Positions 38,722 through 48,518 of a stretch of 64,000 nucleotides of DNA are shown one piece after another (positions within the stretch are counted from its first letter, which is position 1; every line of letters begins with the position of its first letter). The notes beneath the pieces were generated by a model that saw only the letters and a program-made list of their open reading frames with translations, searched no databases and was not told where the DNA came from. This stretch comes from Diacronema lutheri (taxonomy: Eukaryota > Haptophyta > Pavlovophyceae > Pavlovales > Pavlovaceae). The stretch is from positions 1,426,001-1,490,000 of the forward strand of contig JAGTXO010000002.1 of the NCBI GenBank assembly GCA_019448385.1, written 5' to 3'. The translations under genes and the position numbers were made by a program.

Positions 38722-40193
38722 TCATTCGATCTCGGCGAACGCATGCAGCATCATTTGGAACCCCTCGAGCTGCCCGCTATCGCCCGCCGCGACCGCATGG
38801 CACAGGACGGGCATGTCCGTGCTCATGTCGAGGATGTTGGCGACGAAGACGAGCAAGTGCAAATCGGCGAGCACGAGAGCGAACGGCTCGCCGCGCCGCC
38901 GCAGCAAGTACTCGCGCAGCGACTGCTGCGTCTGCGGCTGTGTGGGCCGATTCTCGACTGCGCGCCACTCGGCCGGGCAGGAGCGCGCGGGTGACAGCGC
39001 AAGGCGTGAGCAGCGCGACCGTCGCGCGCACGGGCGCGCGCCGCGAGCGCGCCGGGTGGGCGGCGCGAGCAGCGCGCGCGCGCTCGCGCACCTGGGAAGG
39101 CGGTGCGGAGCGGGCTGGCGTACGGCCTCGACATGTCGTGCACACGCGTCACGAAGTGCTCGGCCGTCGCCTTGCGGCTCTCCTTCTGCTCGATCACAAA
39201 GAAGCAGTCGCTCTTCGCCGTCTTTGCGCAGCGCGCATCCGTCGCGCTCTGCTTGAACGCGTCCGCCTGCACGAGCGCAAGGCACTGCTCGCTCACCTGG
39301 TACGCCTCGACGGTCGCGACGCCCTCGATCGCCTCGCCCTCCATCACCAGCCGTGCCTTGAGCGTGACGAAGCGCTGCGCGGGTAGCTCGGCCGGCGCGT
39401 CACCCTCCGCCGGCGCCGCCGCCGCGCCGCCGGCCGCCGCCGCCGGCTGGGCGTCAGCGGCTGCCTCGCGCGCCGCGTCAAGCGCGCGCTGGTGGAGCCG
39501 CGCGGCGAGGATGACTTCGTTGATCGCGAAGGCGTAGGCGCGCGGCGGGTGGGCAAAGATGCAGCCGACGAGCTGTAGGCCCAGATGCCCCGCAACGGCA
39601 TGCGCCTTCGAGGCGAACGGGTCCTCGGCGAGCGCAATCGTCGTGTCGGTGCATTCCTGCGCCGGCTCGACGATTGCGTCGACCTGCACGCCGCCGTCGT
39701 CGGTGAAGCGGCCGTAAAGCAGCCCGATGCGCTGGCACGCAAAGTTGACCGACTGCATGTTGCCCAAAAAGCTGTTGCTCGCGCCCGCATCGACGCTCAC
39801 GTAGAGGCAGCGCGGGTCGGGCAACTTGCCGAGCTTGTACTCGCGCTGCGAGCGGTAGTCGAGGAAGGTGGTGAGCGTCCATTCCTTCACGCCGAGCTTG
39901 CGCAGCTCTCCCTCGCTCACCAGCCGTTTGAACGGGTCTTTCTCCTCGTACCGCGCCACCGCCTCGCGCTCGGCGTGGTAGTGGAGGAAAAGCATGTCGC
40001 CGTGACGCACGCCGAGCGACCCCGCGTGCGGTAGGTGGTCGCGGCCGGGGCCGTCGCGCGTGACGGAGATCTCCTGCCGATCAAGCTTAAGCTGCTCGGC
40101 GACCAGGTCGAGCAGCGCTGGAAGCGAGATCTGCGGATCCACCGTCACGCGCTCCGTCCCGTCCTTCGTGCGCAGGCGGAGGGTGATCGCCAT
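38722..40193 (-). CDS. NPL4: NPL4 homologue (ubiquitin-binding cofactor of Cdc48/p97), 2 exons
   Basis: Exons 40193-39092 and 38957-38722 give 445 residues. The N-terminus is a ubiquitin-like fold (MAITLRLRTKDGTERVTVD ... LPHAGSLGVRHGDMLFLHY). Then come FLDYRSQREYKLGKL, NFACQRIGLLYGRFTDDGGVQVDAIVEPAQE, the MPN-like core of NPL4, and CIFAHPPRAYAFAINEVILAA. After splicing, AFPVENRPTQPQTQQSL follows the family pattern, ending LADLHLLVFVANILDM. NPL4 with UFD1 hands ubiquitylated substrates to Cdc48. The intron 38958-39091 (GTGCGC...GCGCAG) is fixed by phase and by the restored PVENR. The zinc-finger found at the N-terminal side of yeast Npl4 is not seen. The divergent neighbour starts 72 bp away. 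Confidence 0.88.
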
Positions 40194-40265
40194 CTCGCGG
40201 CGTTCTGGAAGGCGAGGGCGGCGGGGTCGCACGATGGCAGAGGCCCGGCGTTGAAACGGACACAG

Positions 40266-41735
40266 ATGGAAGAGGCGCTTGCCGACGCGGAGGGCGCAAT
40301 CCTCCATACTCTCAATCGTACGCTCGGCAACGCCATCGCGCCTGATATCGCGCGCGCGCTGCGCGCCGAGGTTGTCGCCGCGTGGGCCGCGCAGGCAGAG
40401 CGCATCCGCGCCGCCGCATCCGTCGCGCGAGGCAGCACGGACGCGCGCGCCGGCGTCGCGCAGCAGGTGCGCTCGCTCGCCGCCGCGCTGCGCAGCGTGC
40501 GCCACAGCCTCGCGCAGCTGCGCGCGAGCGCGCTCGAGCTGCGCTTGCCGCGCGACAGCGAGCTCCAGCTGCCAGCGCGCGACGGGTTTGCCGGCGCGCT
40601 CGAGGCGCTTGTGCGCGCGAAGCGGCAGACGCGGCTCGACGAGGCGCGCGCGCCGGAGCAAGCCACGCGCGCTCGCGGAGACGCCGACGCGCATGCCGCG
40701 CTTGCCGTCGCGTTGCTCGCCGAGGCCGACGCTGCTACGTGCGGCTTCCGCGGCGACGACCTTGCGTCTTCGGCTCGAGCGCCCTCGCCGCCTTCGGCGC
40801 GGCCGCGGAGCAGCCCGCCACGGACGGGCGAGCGTGCGCACGGCGTGCAGGCCGCGCGGCTCAGCGATCACGCGCCTGCAGCGGCACGCGCCGTTGTCGC
40901 GCTGCACGCGCTCCTGCCGCCGATAGAGCGCGCGCTGGGCGCCGACATGGGCGTTGCGACGGGCGGCGCTCGAGCGGAGCTCGCGCGGCTGCGCGAGTGC
41001 GCGCGGCTCGCGGCGGCGCAGCTCGACGCGCCGCTGCTCCTCACCGCCGGCAATAATACGGCGGTCCGCCTCGACGCTGGCGCCGCGCGTGCGCGCGCCG
41101 TCGGCTGCGAGGGCGCAGGTGCGCGCTGGCTGCCGCCCGGGCGTGCACCGCTGGCCGGCACGCACGCGCACGCGGCCGTCTTGTCGAGAGGTGCAGCGGG
41201 CGCGGGCATGCCGCGCGCCGCGCACTCAGCCGGCATGTTTGGCTGGCGACGCGCGCAACCCTTCTCGCCCGGCCGCACGCGCCCGCAGAGCGCGCACGCC
41301 CATCCTCGGCTGCTCGCGCATGGCGGCGCACAGCCGCTTGGCGGCTCGGATGCGCGTCCGTCTGGCCACCACTCGGCTCGGATGCTCGAGGCGTGGGTGG
41401 CGGCGCGGTTGGCGTCCGGCGGCACCGAGTGGGAGATGGCCGTCGCGCGCGAGCACCGCAGCAGGCAGCGGCCGCCTGTCGCGATGGGGCACCGCGCGCA
41501 GCTCCAGCCACGGCCCACGAGCGCGGGAGCGCGGCTTCGCGTGTCGAAGCCGCACGGCGCTGGCAGCACGCCGGCCTCACACCTTGGCGTGCGCGCGTGC
41601 GCGCGCGAGCATCCGCCGAGCCACCCCGTGGTGGCTGCTGGCATCGGCCCGGCAGCAATGCGCACCGGCACCGCGCCGCTCCCCACAGGCGCTCTGTCAG
41701 TGTCCGTGGCGCGACGGCCGGTCAGCGCGGTCTAA
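40266..41735 (+). CDS. Unrecognised protein with N-terminal helices and RPxSA motifs
   Basis: This single-exon protein has 489 residues. The first 150 residues are helical and charged (MEEALADAEGAILHTLNRTLG, VAQQVRSLAAALRSVRHSLAQL). A second helical part surrounds ARAVVALHALLPPIERALGADMG. The C-terminal half is Ala/Gly/His-rich with three short motifs of one type: RPQSAHA, RPTSAGA and a final RPVSAV. RPxSA-like motifs are frequent in flagellar and basal-body proteins of protists, and the window has other axonemal genes, so a flagellar role is a reasonable guess. The gene diverges from NPL4 by 72 bp and converges on a crotonase with hairpins between. Confidence 0.5.
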   Translation: MEEALADAEGAILHTLNRTLGNAIAPDIARALRAEVVAAWAAQAERIRAAASVARGSTDARAGVAQQVRSLAAALRSVRHSLAQLRASALELRLPRDSELQLPARDGFAGALEALVRAKRQTRLDEARAPEQATRARGDADAHAALAVALLAEADAATCGFRGDDLASSARAPSPPSARPRSSPPRTGERAHGVQAARLSDHAPAAARAVVALHALLPPIERALGADMGVATGGARAELARLRECARLAAAQLDAPLLLTAGNNTAVRLDAGAARARAVGCEGAGARWLPPGRAPLAGTHAHAAVLSRGAAGAGMPRAAHSAGMFGWRRAQPFSPGRTRPQSAHAHPRLLAHGGAQPLGGSDARPSGHHSARMLEAWVAARLASGGTEWEMAVAREHRSRQRPPVAMGHRAQLQPRPTSAGARLRVSKPHGAGSTPASHLGVRACAREHPPSHPVVAAGIGPAAMRTGTAPLPTGALSVSVARRPVSAV

Positions 41736-41736
41736 T

Positions 41737-41797
41737 GGCCCTACAGGGCCCCCCCTGCCGCCAGCAGGGGCGCTGATGCAGGGCCCTCGTCCCTGCA
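41737..41797. terminator. Three consecutive hairpins filling a convergent spacer
   Basis: GGCCC-loop-GGGCC (41737-41750), CCCCTGC-CGCCA-GCAGGGG (41752-41770) and TGCAGGG-loop-CCCTGCA (41777-41797) follow one another. They occupy almost all 62 bases between the stop at 41735 and the opposing stop at 41798. A role in 3'-end formation or in stopping convergent transcription is inferred. Confidence 0.6.
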
Positions 41798-42730
41798 CTA
41801 GCGCGCGTCGCCGCCGCCGCCGCCTGCGGCGTTGCGCACCTCGTCGCCCCACTGCGCGTCCATCTCACGGAAGCCGGGCTGCACGGCGGCAGGCACGCCG
41901 AGGCCCTTGGCCGCGGCGGCGAGCTGGTTCCAGCTGCCGAGCAGCTTGCGCTGCAGCCGCGCTTCGAGCGCGAGCGCGCCTCGCTCGTCGGCCGCCGGGC
42001 CGCGGCCGTAGTTTGCGTTGAGCAGCGCCTTGCTCGCGGCGATGCAGTCGGGGCTGCGTGCCGCGAGTTCGGCGGCAAACGCCAACGCCTCGCCCAGCGC
42101 GTCGGAGCCGCACACGCGCGTCACGAGCCCGAGCTGCTTCGCCTCGGCCGCGCTGATCACGCGAGCGCTCATCGTGAGCTCCTTGGCCACGTCGAGCGGC
42201 ACGAGCTCGCGCAGCGCGAGCGAGCCAGCCATGTCGGGCACGAGCCCCCACTTGGACTCCATGATCGAGAACGTCGCGTCCTCCGACGCGAAGCGGAAGT
42301 CCGCGCCGAGCGCGATCTGCAGGCCGCCGCCGAGGCAGACGCCGTGCGTCGCCGCGATGACGGGCACGGCCATCTGACGCCACAGGTAGCCCACCTCCTG
42401 TGCGAGTGTTGCACCGCTCACCTCGTTGCGCGTGAGCAGCTCGTCGACCGTATTCTTCGCCGAGAGCGGGTCGCGCCAGATGCTCTTCACGTCCAGCCCC
42501 GCGCAGAAGGCGCGCCCCGCGCCGTGCAGCACCACCGCGCGCACGCCTGCCTGCGCCTCGACCGACTTGGCCGCGTCGCGGATGGCGCGGAACATGGGCA
42601 GGTTGAGCGCGTTCAGCTTGTCTGGCCGATTGAGGCGCACGACCGCGATCGCGCCGCGTCGCTCCACGTGCACGATCTCAGGGACTGCGCCTGTGGCCAG
42701 CCGCCGCACCAAAACGCGCGCCGACGCCAT
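41798..42730 (-). CDS. Enoyl-CoA hydratase/isomerase (crotonase) family protein, probably mitochondrial
   Basis: This is a single-exon protein of 310 residues from MASARVLVRRLATG, a short basic amphipathic leader of mitochondrial type. Crotonase marks are VVLHGAGRAFCAGLDVKSI (first oxyanion loop), THGVCLGGGLQIALGADFRF (second oxyanion glycines) and FSIMESKWGLVPDMAGSLAL. The catalytic positions read Gln in GGGLQ, Glu in MESKWG and Asp in VPDMAG. This differs from classical hydratase (two Glu) and is closer to dienoyl-CoA isomerase or bacterial homologues with ME.KWGLVPDM. The reaction is therefore probably isomerisation in fatty-acid beta-oxidation, but not certain. The start lies 72 bp from the divergent AP2 gene. 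Confidence 0.87.
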   Translation of the reverse strand: MASARVLVRRLATGAVPEIVHVERRGAIAVVRLNRPDKLNALNLPMFRAIRDAAKSVEAQAGVRAVVLHGAGRAFCAGLDVKSIWRDPLSAKNTVDELLTRNEVSGATLAQEVGYLWRQMAVPVIAATHGVCLGGGLQIALGADFRFASEDATFSIMESKWGLVPDMAGSLALRELVPLDVAKELTMSARVISAAEAKQLGLVTRVCGSDALGEALAFAAELAARSPDCIAASKALLNANYGRGPAADERGALALEARLQRKLLGSWNQLAAAAKGLGVPAAVQPGFREMDAQWGDEVRNAAGGGGGDAR

Positions 42731-42802
42731 CGTCAGGCAACAAACGCACAATCGCTGACGTCCAGGCCACGCGCCTCCAAGGCGCTCGTCTCGTGCGGCG
42801 CC

Positions 42803-44164
42803 ATGCTCTCCGACGCGCCATCGCCGAGCGCCGAGATGGCGCGCACGGCGGCAGCTATCGCGCTCGCGGGGTTGCGAATGGCACCCGAGTCGGTGCCCTT
42901 GCCCTCTATGCCGCCGGTGGAGGACTCTGGCCGGTCGACGCGCAAGCGGCGAGCACAGTGCGACGGATTCGCGACGGCGCGGCGTGGCGGCGACGACGCG
43001 GAGGCCGCAGGGGCCGCATCGGACGCGCTCGTAGCTGGGCTCTACCGCTTGTCAGGCGCCACCGTGAGCAAACGCGCCTGTCGCGCGAGCAGCCGCGCTG
43101 CGCTCGACTTGCTCAAAGATGAGCGCGACGAGGAGCCGCAGCCGCCACGCGCGGCGGGCGTGGCAACGGCGCCGGTTCCGCGCGCGCGCGCGCGCGCGGC
43201 GGCCGGCCTCGCTGGGCCAAGCTCAACAACTTTGGCGCCGTACGGACGCGCGCGCGCGTCGGCGGGTAAGGCGGCTCCTCGGACCGCCGCGGCGAACGAC
43301 CGGTCCGGCAGACCGCGCTCAGGCGCGCCGCGCGGGAGCGCACGCCCGTCGCGCCACGCACTTTCGGCGCCGCCCTCCCGTCCGACGCGCGCGGCCAGCA
43401 CGCGGATCGCGCGCGCCTCCGCGCCCGAGGCCGCCTTCCCGCCGCAGCATGGCGGCGCGCAGCATGGCGGCGCAGAGCGCGAGCGGCGCGTGCGGCCAGC
43501 GGCGCGCGGCACGGCTCCGCCACGCACCGGCGGCGCGTTGGAGAGCGTCGGCAGCGGCGCTGGCGTATGCGACGGCGATGGCGGCGGCGATGATGGCGGC
43601 GACGGTGGCGACGGCGGTGGCGACGGCGGGAGCGGTGAGAGCGGCGGCGATGGGTGCAGCGGCGGCGCGGCGGCATCCACAGGCGGCTTGAGTGGCCACA
43701 GCGGCGCGGGCGTCGGCCTTTTCAAGTCGTCACGCTTTGTGGGCGTGCACCTGTCGCACAAGCAGCTGCTCATCCGCCCGTGGCTCGCGTGCTGCTGGGC
43801 GGGCGGCAAGAACCACCACCTCGGCTATTTTAAGACCGAGGAGGAGGCCGCAACTGCCTATGACTCTTTTGCACGCAGCTACCACAAGCCGCTCAATTTT
43901 GCCGACGAGCGAATGGGAGAGTCGGCGGCGACGAAGGCGGTCAAAGCCTCACGCTACCGCGGCGTCCACTTTAAGAAGGGCAACAAGACGAAGCCGTGGA
44001 AGGCCGTCTGCGTGGTGGGCGGCAGGCAGCACCACCTCGGCTACCACGCGTCCGAGGAGGCGGCCGCGGCCGCGTACGATGCCTTCGCCGCGCAGCACGG
44101 CCGCGTGCTCAACGGCGTGCACGCGCCGCCACCCACCCACGCGAGCGCCGCGCGTGAAGGATGA
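42803..44164 (+). CDS. Transcription factor-like protein with two AP2/ERF domains
   Basis: This single-exon protein has 453 residues. Two AP2 domains lie at the C-terminus: about 310-367 (SRFVGVHLSHKQLLIRPWLA, then NHHLGYFKTEEEAATAYDSF) and about 385-437 (SRYRGVHFKKGNKTKPWKAV, then HHLGYHASEEAAAAAYDAFA). The linker is 16 residues. Each keeps the YRGV-type strand, the HLGYF turn and the AAxAYD helix of DNA-binding AP2 folds. The N-terminal 300 residues are disordered, Ala/Arg/Ser/Pro-rich, with an acidic Gly-Asp block (GDGGGDDGGDGGDGGG) that could act as an activation region. Nuclear regulation is inferred; target genes are unknown. Confidence 0.85.
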   Translation: MLSDAPSPSAEMARTAAAIALAGLRMAPESVPLPSMPPVEDSGRSTRKRRAQCDGFATARRGGDDAEAAGAASDALVAGLYRLSGATVSKRACRASSRAALDLLKDERDEEPQPPRAAGVATAPVPRARARAAAGLAGPSSTTLAPYGRARASAGKAAPRTAAANDRSGRPRSGAPRGSARPSRHALSAPPSRPTRAASTRIARASAPEAAFPPQHGGAQHGGAERERRVRPAARGTAPPRTGGALESVGSGAGVCDGDGGGDDGGDGGDGGGDGGSGESGGDGCSGGAAASTGGLSGHSGAGVGLFKSSRFVGVHLSHKQLLIRPWLACCWAGGKNHHLGYFKTEEEAATAYDSFARSYHKPLNFADERMGESAATKAVKASRYRGVHFKKGNKTKPWKAVCVVGGRQHHLGYHASEEAAAAAYDAFAAQHGRVLNGVHAPPPTHASAAREG

Positions 44165-44707
44165 GCGTGCGCTCGCCGGCGAGTCGTGGCGATCTGGGCT
44201 GGCTGCGCCACGGCCAAAAACTGGACAGAGGGCGACGAGTCCGGATGAATTGTTTTGTGCAGCCATGGGTCGTGGGCGAGTGCTGAGTGCGCCTATGCCG
44301 ACGAATGTCGCGCTGGCGCTCGTGCAGAGCGCGCTTGCGCGTCCGCTACACGCCGTGCCCCCCGGCCGGGGGAGGAGTGGGTGATCCCGTCCGACGCCGG
44401 CACGTTGCATGTGGGCACCTTCATGTCCTCTGCGATCGGCAACGGTGAAGAAAAGGACCAAGTGTCCGGGTGATGCAGAATGCTGGCAGTGTCTCAGGTC
44501 TGCACAAAATGACAAATCGGGCTCGCGCGTCACTGCCTGGTCGAGTGGCCCCACGACCAGCGGCAAAAGCGTCGCAGACGCAGCCAAGCGCTTCTTGTGA
44601 GCGTCGAGCCGATGTGGACGACAAAGCCGCGCGGCGCGAGGGCGACGGCACTGCCCCGGACTGAGCCAACCGCGCGTCGCCGCGCACGCGCGCGCGCGCG
44701 CCGCTCC
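44165..44707. other. Convergent spacer, no gene seen, with GC palindrome
   Basis: No coding feature or RNA gene is recognised in these 543 bases. A perfect 14-bp palindrome, CCCCCGGCCGGGGG, lies at 44359-44372. Open frames here are short and low complexity. Confidence 0.5.
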
Positions 44708-46067
44708 TCAGCTCTGGAGCTGCAGGCTGGCAACGATGACAGTGGTGTCGTCCGTGCCCCCTTTGCGCGTCACTTCGCGCATCAGGTCGTTTGCGGCCTT
44801 CTGTGGGTGCTTGGCCGCCGCGCAAATCTTGCCCACCTTTTTGGGCGTGAGCACGTCGAAGAGCCCGTCCGAGCCGAGCACGAGAAAACGGTCGCATGCG
44901 CGCACGTTGTGCCTGCGCGCGAGGCGCGGCGCAGCCGACCACGCGCCGCGGGTTGGGCGCGCGCGCACTGCGGGACAAAGTGGCCGGCACGCACGAGCAC
45001 GCGTGCGCGCCAGTGGGCAGGTGCGCACCTTTGAATCTCGGGAGTGGCGATGACAGCACCTTCCCTCTTCGCCTTGATCGCAAAGTCGCCGAGCGTGCGC
45101 GATGGGATCAGGTTGCCCATCGCGCGGTTGTCAGTCACCTGCGCACGGTCCGGAGGCGCACGGTCCGGACGCGCGCGCGCACAGCACGGGTTGGCATGGG
45201 CTGCAGCGCGTCGGGCGGACGCGGCGTGCGGCGGCGACGAGCCGCGTCGCGAGCAGCCCCGCCGCTGCGGCGCGGCGCGCACGTAGCCACCAGCCCGTTC
45301 AATGCGCGTGCGCTCGGCGTGGGCGGTGGCGCGCTGCTCGGTCGAGAGCAGCGCGACGCTCGCTGCGCGCCGCCGCGGCGCGCGCACGCAGCGGGCCGTG
45401 GGCGACGCGGTCAAATGAGTGGCGCGCGGCACGCGACGGCCAATGGGCGGCGCCGCGCGATGCGGCGCGCGCGCGCACCGTCCGCGCCGTCCACAGCGAC
45501 GACGAGCGCGCGCGAGTCGCCGACGTTTGCGACCCACAGCGCGCCTCCGCGCAGCAGCGCGACGATGGCGCACGTGCCCGCCTCGTCGTTGCTCTTGGCG
45601 TAGTAGCGCGCGAGGTCGGCCTCCGTGCGCGCGAACGCGGCGAGCAGCGCGCCCTCCGGGTCGAGGCGGAACGTGGCGCTCTCGGCGGCGGGCGCGGCCG
45701 AGCGCGGCGCGATCCCGCCGCCATCGCCGAGCAGCAGGTGGCGGTGCAGCATCTCCGCGGCGTGCGTGCTCATCGTCGAGCCGCCATGGCCGTCGTACAC
45801 AGCGAAGAGCGCGTGCGCAGGGGGCGTTGAACCGGCCGGCGCGGGCTCGGACGGCGGCGAGAGATCGTGCGGCAGCGCGAGCTTGTTCGTCGCGTACCCG
45901 TTCAGGTCGGGCAGGCACGTGACGCGGTCCTCGTTCTCCTTGTGCAGCGCGCCCTTGCGCGTGAGGTGGCACGCGCTCGTGACCACGTGGCGGCGTGCGC
46001 TCTCGTCGTGTTCCTCAGAGCCCCAAGGCACGTGCGGCGCGGCGGCGGGCGCGGCGGCGGCGGGCGG

Positions 46068-46103
<36 letters not shown>

Positions 46104-48176
46104 CATTGCCGCCTCATCCGCCGCGCGATCCGCCGGCCTGGCCGCGTCGACGCTCGCACCGCTGCCCTCGCCACCGCCGCCGCCGCTGCGCGCGCCGCTG
46201 CGCGCGCCGTTCGTCGCGCCCCCGCCTCTGCCCGACGGCCGCTGTGCGGTCGCGCACGCGCCGCGCGCGCGGCCGCGCGCGCCGGCGCCGCTCGGCTCAC
46301 CCGCGCCGTGCCCACCCTCCCCTCCGTCACTGCCGTCACTGCCGTCACTGCCGTCACTGCCGTCACTGTCGTCACTGCTGTCACTGCCACCGTCGGTAAG
46401 CGCGGCCGCGAGCGCAAAGCGGTTTGACGTGAGGCGTGGCCGTGCCGCATTCGTCGCGACAAGCCGCTCGTAGGCGCGCTGCCCGCTGCTCTGCGGCTGC
46501 GCGGGCGGCGGCGGCGCGGGCGGCGCGCGCGGTGCGGGCAGCGGAGCGGCCGCCGCCGGGGGCACAGCCGCGGGCGGGGTCGCGGCATCGGGACCTCCGT
46601 GCGCCTCAGCCGAGGCGGGCGCGCTCGCGGCGGCGGCCGACGAGCAGCCGCTACCGCCCCGTTCGCGGCCAGTACGGCTGGCGCTCTGGCTGGGCACGCC
46701 GCGCTCGCCGCGCACGGGCCGGCCGCCGCGCGCGCGGCCGCCGCGCGCGTCGCCGACCGTAGCGGCGGGCACGCCGGCGAGCGCGCGCGTCGGGCACGCA
46801 TCTGCGCACACGCTTGCAGGCGCGCCAGCCGCGGGCAGCGCGCGCGCTCCCCGCCCACTGCGCGGCGCGCCCACGCGGACGTGCGCGGCCGGCTGCAACG
46901 CGGCCTTGTCCGCTTCGCCCACCGCTCCACCGTCCGCGCCGCCAACCGGTGGCGCGCCGTCGCGCGCGCGGCCGGAGGCATCGCCGCCGCTCGCCGCGCC
47001 GCGCGGCGTGCGCGCCGCAGGCGACGGATGGCTGCGGCGCTCGGCGGCAGGCGCAGCAGCAGCGTTGCGCGGCGCGTGCCGTTGGCGTGCAGGCCGCTCG
47101 GCGGCAGGCGCACCGCTGGCGGCGGGCGACGCGCGCTGCCGCGGCGCCCTGCGCTCGGCCGCTGCGAGCGGGCTCGCCGCCGCGTCCTGCTGCGCGCCCG
47201 AAGGCGAGGCGTGCATGGCATCGCCGAGTGGATGTGTGTGCGCCGAGCGCACCTCCACACCTTCCGCCATTGCCGCGCCGTGGGGTGTCGCGCGCGGCGT
47301 CAGCGGCGCGGCGGGTGCGGACGGCGCCGCACCGCGCGCGCCACCCGCGCCCATGGCTGCGCTTCCCTCGCTCGCGTGCCGCCCGTCCCGGCACCGCCGC
47401 GCGCCGGGCGCAAAGGGCGCCCGCGCCGTGCCCGCCGAACCCTTGCGCTCGGCGTGTGCGAAGCCATCGCTCGCGCGCGGCGCGGGCCGGACCGCGCCCG
47501 GTGGCGGTGCGCCGATCAGTTCATCAAGGGAGATCGACGGGCCCTTGAGCGGCGCGCCGCCGCCAAAGTCCGCGCCGCCGCCGCCGCCGCCGCGCACGCC
47601 GGCTGCACCCGTAGCGACCGCTGCCGCCTGGCGTTCGAAGCCGCGCGCCGGAGGCGCGCCGAAGCGCGTAGGCGCGCGCTCGGCGAGCCGTGCGCCAACG
47701 GCGGCCGCCACCGGCCGAGACTGTGGCGCGCTCGGCTCGCTCGTCGCGGCCAGCGCGGCGGGGAGCGCGCACGCGAGCAGCGGCGCAGGATTGGCCGACG
47801 GCGGCATGGGCCCTGTCGACGGCGGCGACTCGAGCACGGCCGAGACGATCGACGGATCAGCGAGAATTTCGAGCGGCGCGCGTGGCGGCTGCGCGCCAAT
47901 TGCGCGTGTCAGCGGCGCGTGCGCCTGCGCGAATCGAACAGGCGGCGCGAGCTGCTGCGCGGCCAGCGCCGGCGCGGGCACATGTTCCCAGCCGCTTGCC
48001 TGCGCCGCCGCTCTCGACGGCGCGGCAAGGGCCGCAGCGCCCGGCCCAGCGTCCCAGCCATCGGTACTTGTGGCCGCGGCGGAACGCGGTGGGCCGAGCG
48101 CGCCCCTCGCGCGCCCGCGACCGCCACCAGAGTCGCCACGTCGCGCGCGCTCGCCGCGCGGCGAGCCGAGCGCCAT
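44708..48176 (-). CDS. PP2C-type protein phosphatase with very long disordered N-terminus, 4 exons
   Basis: Exons 48176-45479, 45362-45283, 45138-45029 and 44912-44708 give 1030 residues. The catalytic domain occupies roughly the last 300. It has KENEDRVTCLPD, FAVYDGHGGSTM (metal Asp-Gly), ANVGDSRALVV, then RIERAGGYV-TDNRAMGNLIPSRTLGDFAIKA, VIATPEI, DRFLVLGSDGLFDVLTP and KGGTDDTTVIV. Each junction was set by phase and by rejoining these motifs. All three introns begin GTGCGC and end GCGCAG (116, 144, 116 bases). The 144-base one is stop-free. The first 700 residues are Ala/Pro/Gly/Ser-rich, with an acidic Ser-Asp-Gly run coded by 9-bp repeats at about 46325-46385. PP2C enzymes remove phosphate from Ser/Thr using Mg/Mn. 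The N-terminus may be regulatory; no membrane span is seen. Confidence 0.85.
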
Positions 48177-48518
48177 TATCGCAACTTGTTACGCAGTAAC
48201 AAGAAGCTTTATCCGGCAGGGAAGGGAGTCCAAAGGCCGAGACATCAGACATCGTGCTGAGGCCGACGACCCCCCTGCCGAACCCCCCCTTGCTCGTCCA
48301 CCCCGGTTGCTCGCCGAGGACGCACAAAGCGCACCTCGGGGGGAGGGAGTCGTCCCCTTGGGCAGACCCCTCCCCCTGCGAGCGGCTCGGCCACCAGGCC
48401 GTCCGCCGCCCCGAGTAAAACCCCTAGATACACACAAAGTGGACACTGTCCCAGGTCAGGGCGACCAGACAAAAGCCAGATAAATGCTCAGGGCGCCTCG
48501 GGCGTGCGCACTGGAGCA
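48177..48518. promoter_or_regulatory. Divergent promoter region with CTTGTTAC palindrome
   Basis: This gap lies between the PP2C start and the Mini-RNase III start. Eight-base arms CTTGTTAC and GTAACAAG separated by GCA lie at 48185-48203, only nine bases upstream of the PP2C ATG. They stand out as AT-rich in GC-rich DNA. A protein-binding site or a 5'-UTR hairpin is possible. No gene is seen in the remaining 300 bases. Confidence 0.45.

Noticed and set aside
46599-48260. Long plus frames opposite the PP2C N-terminus
   Set aside because: These are Arg/Ala shadows; the minus frame continues into the PP2C catalytic domain.
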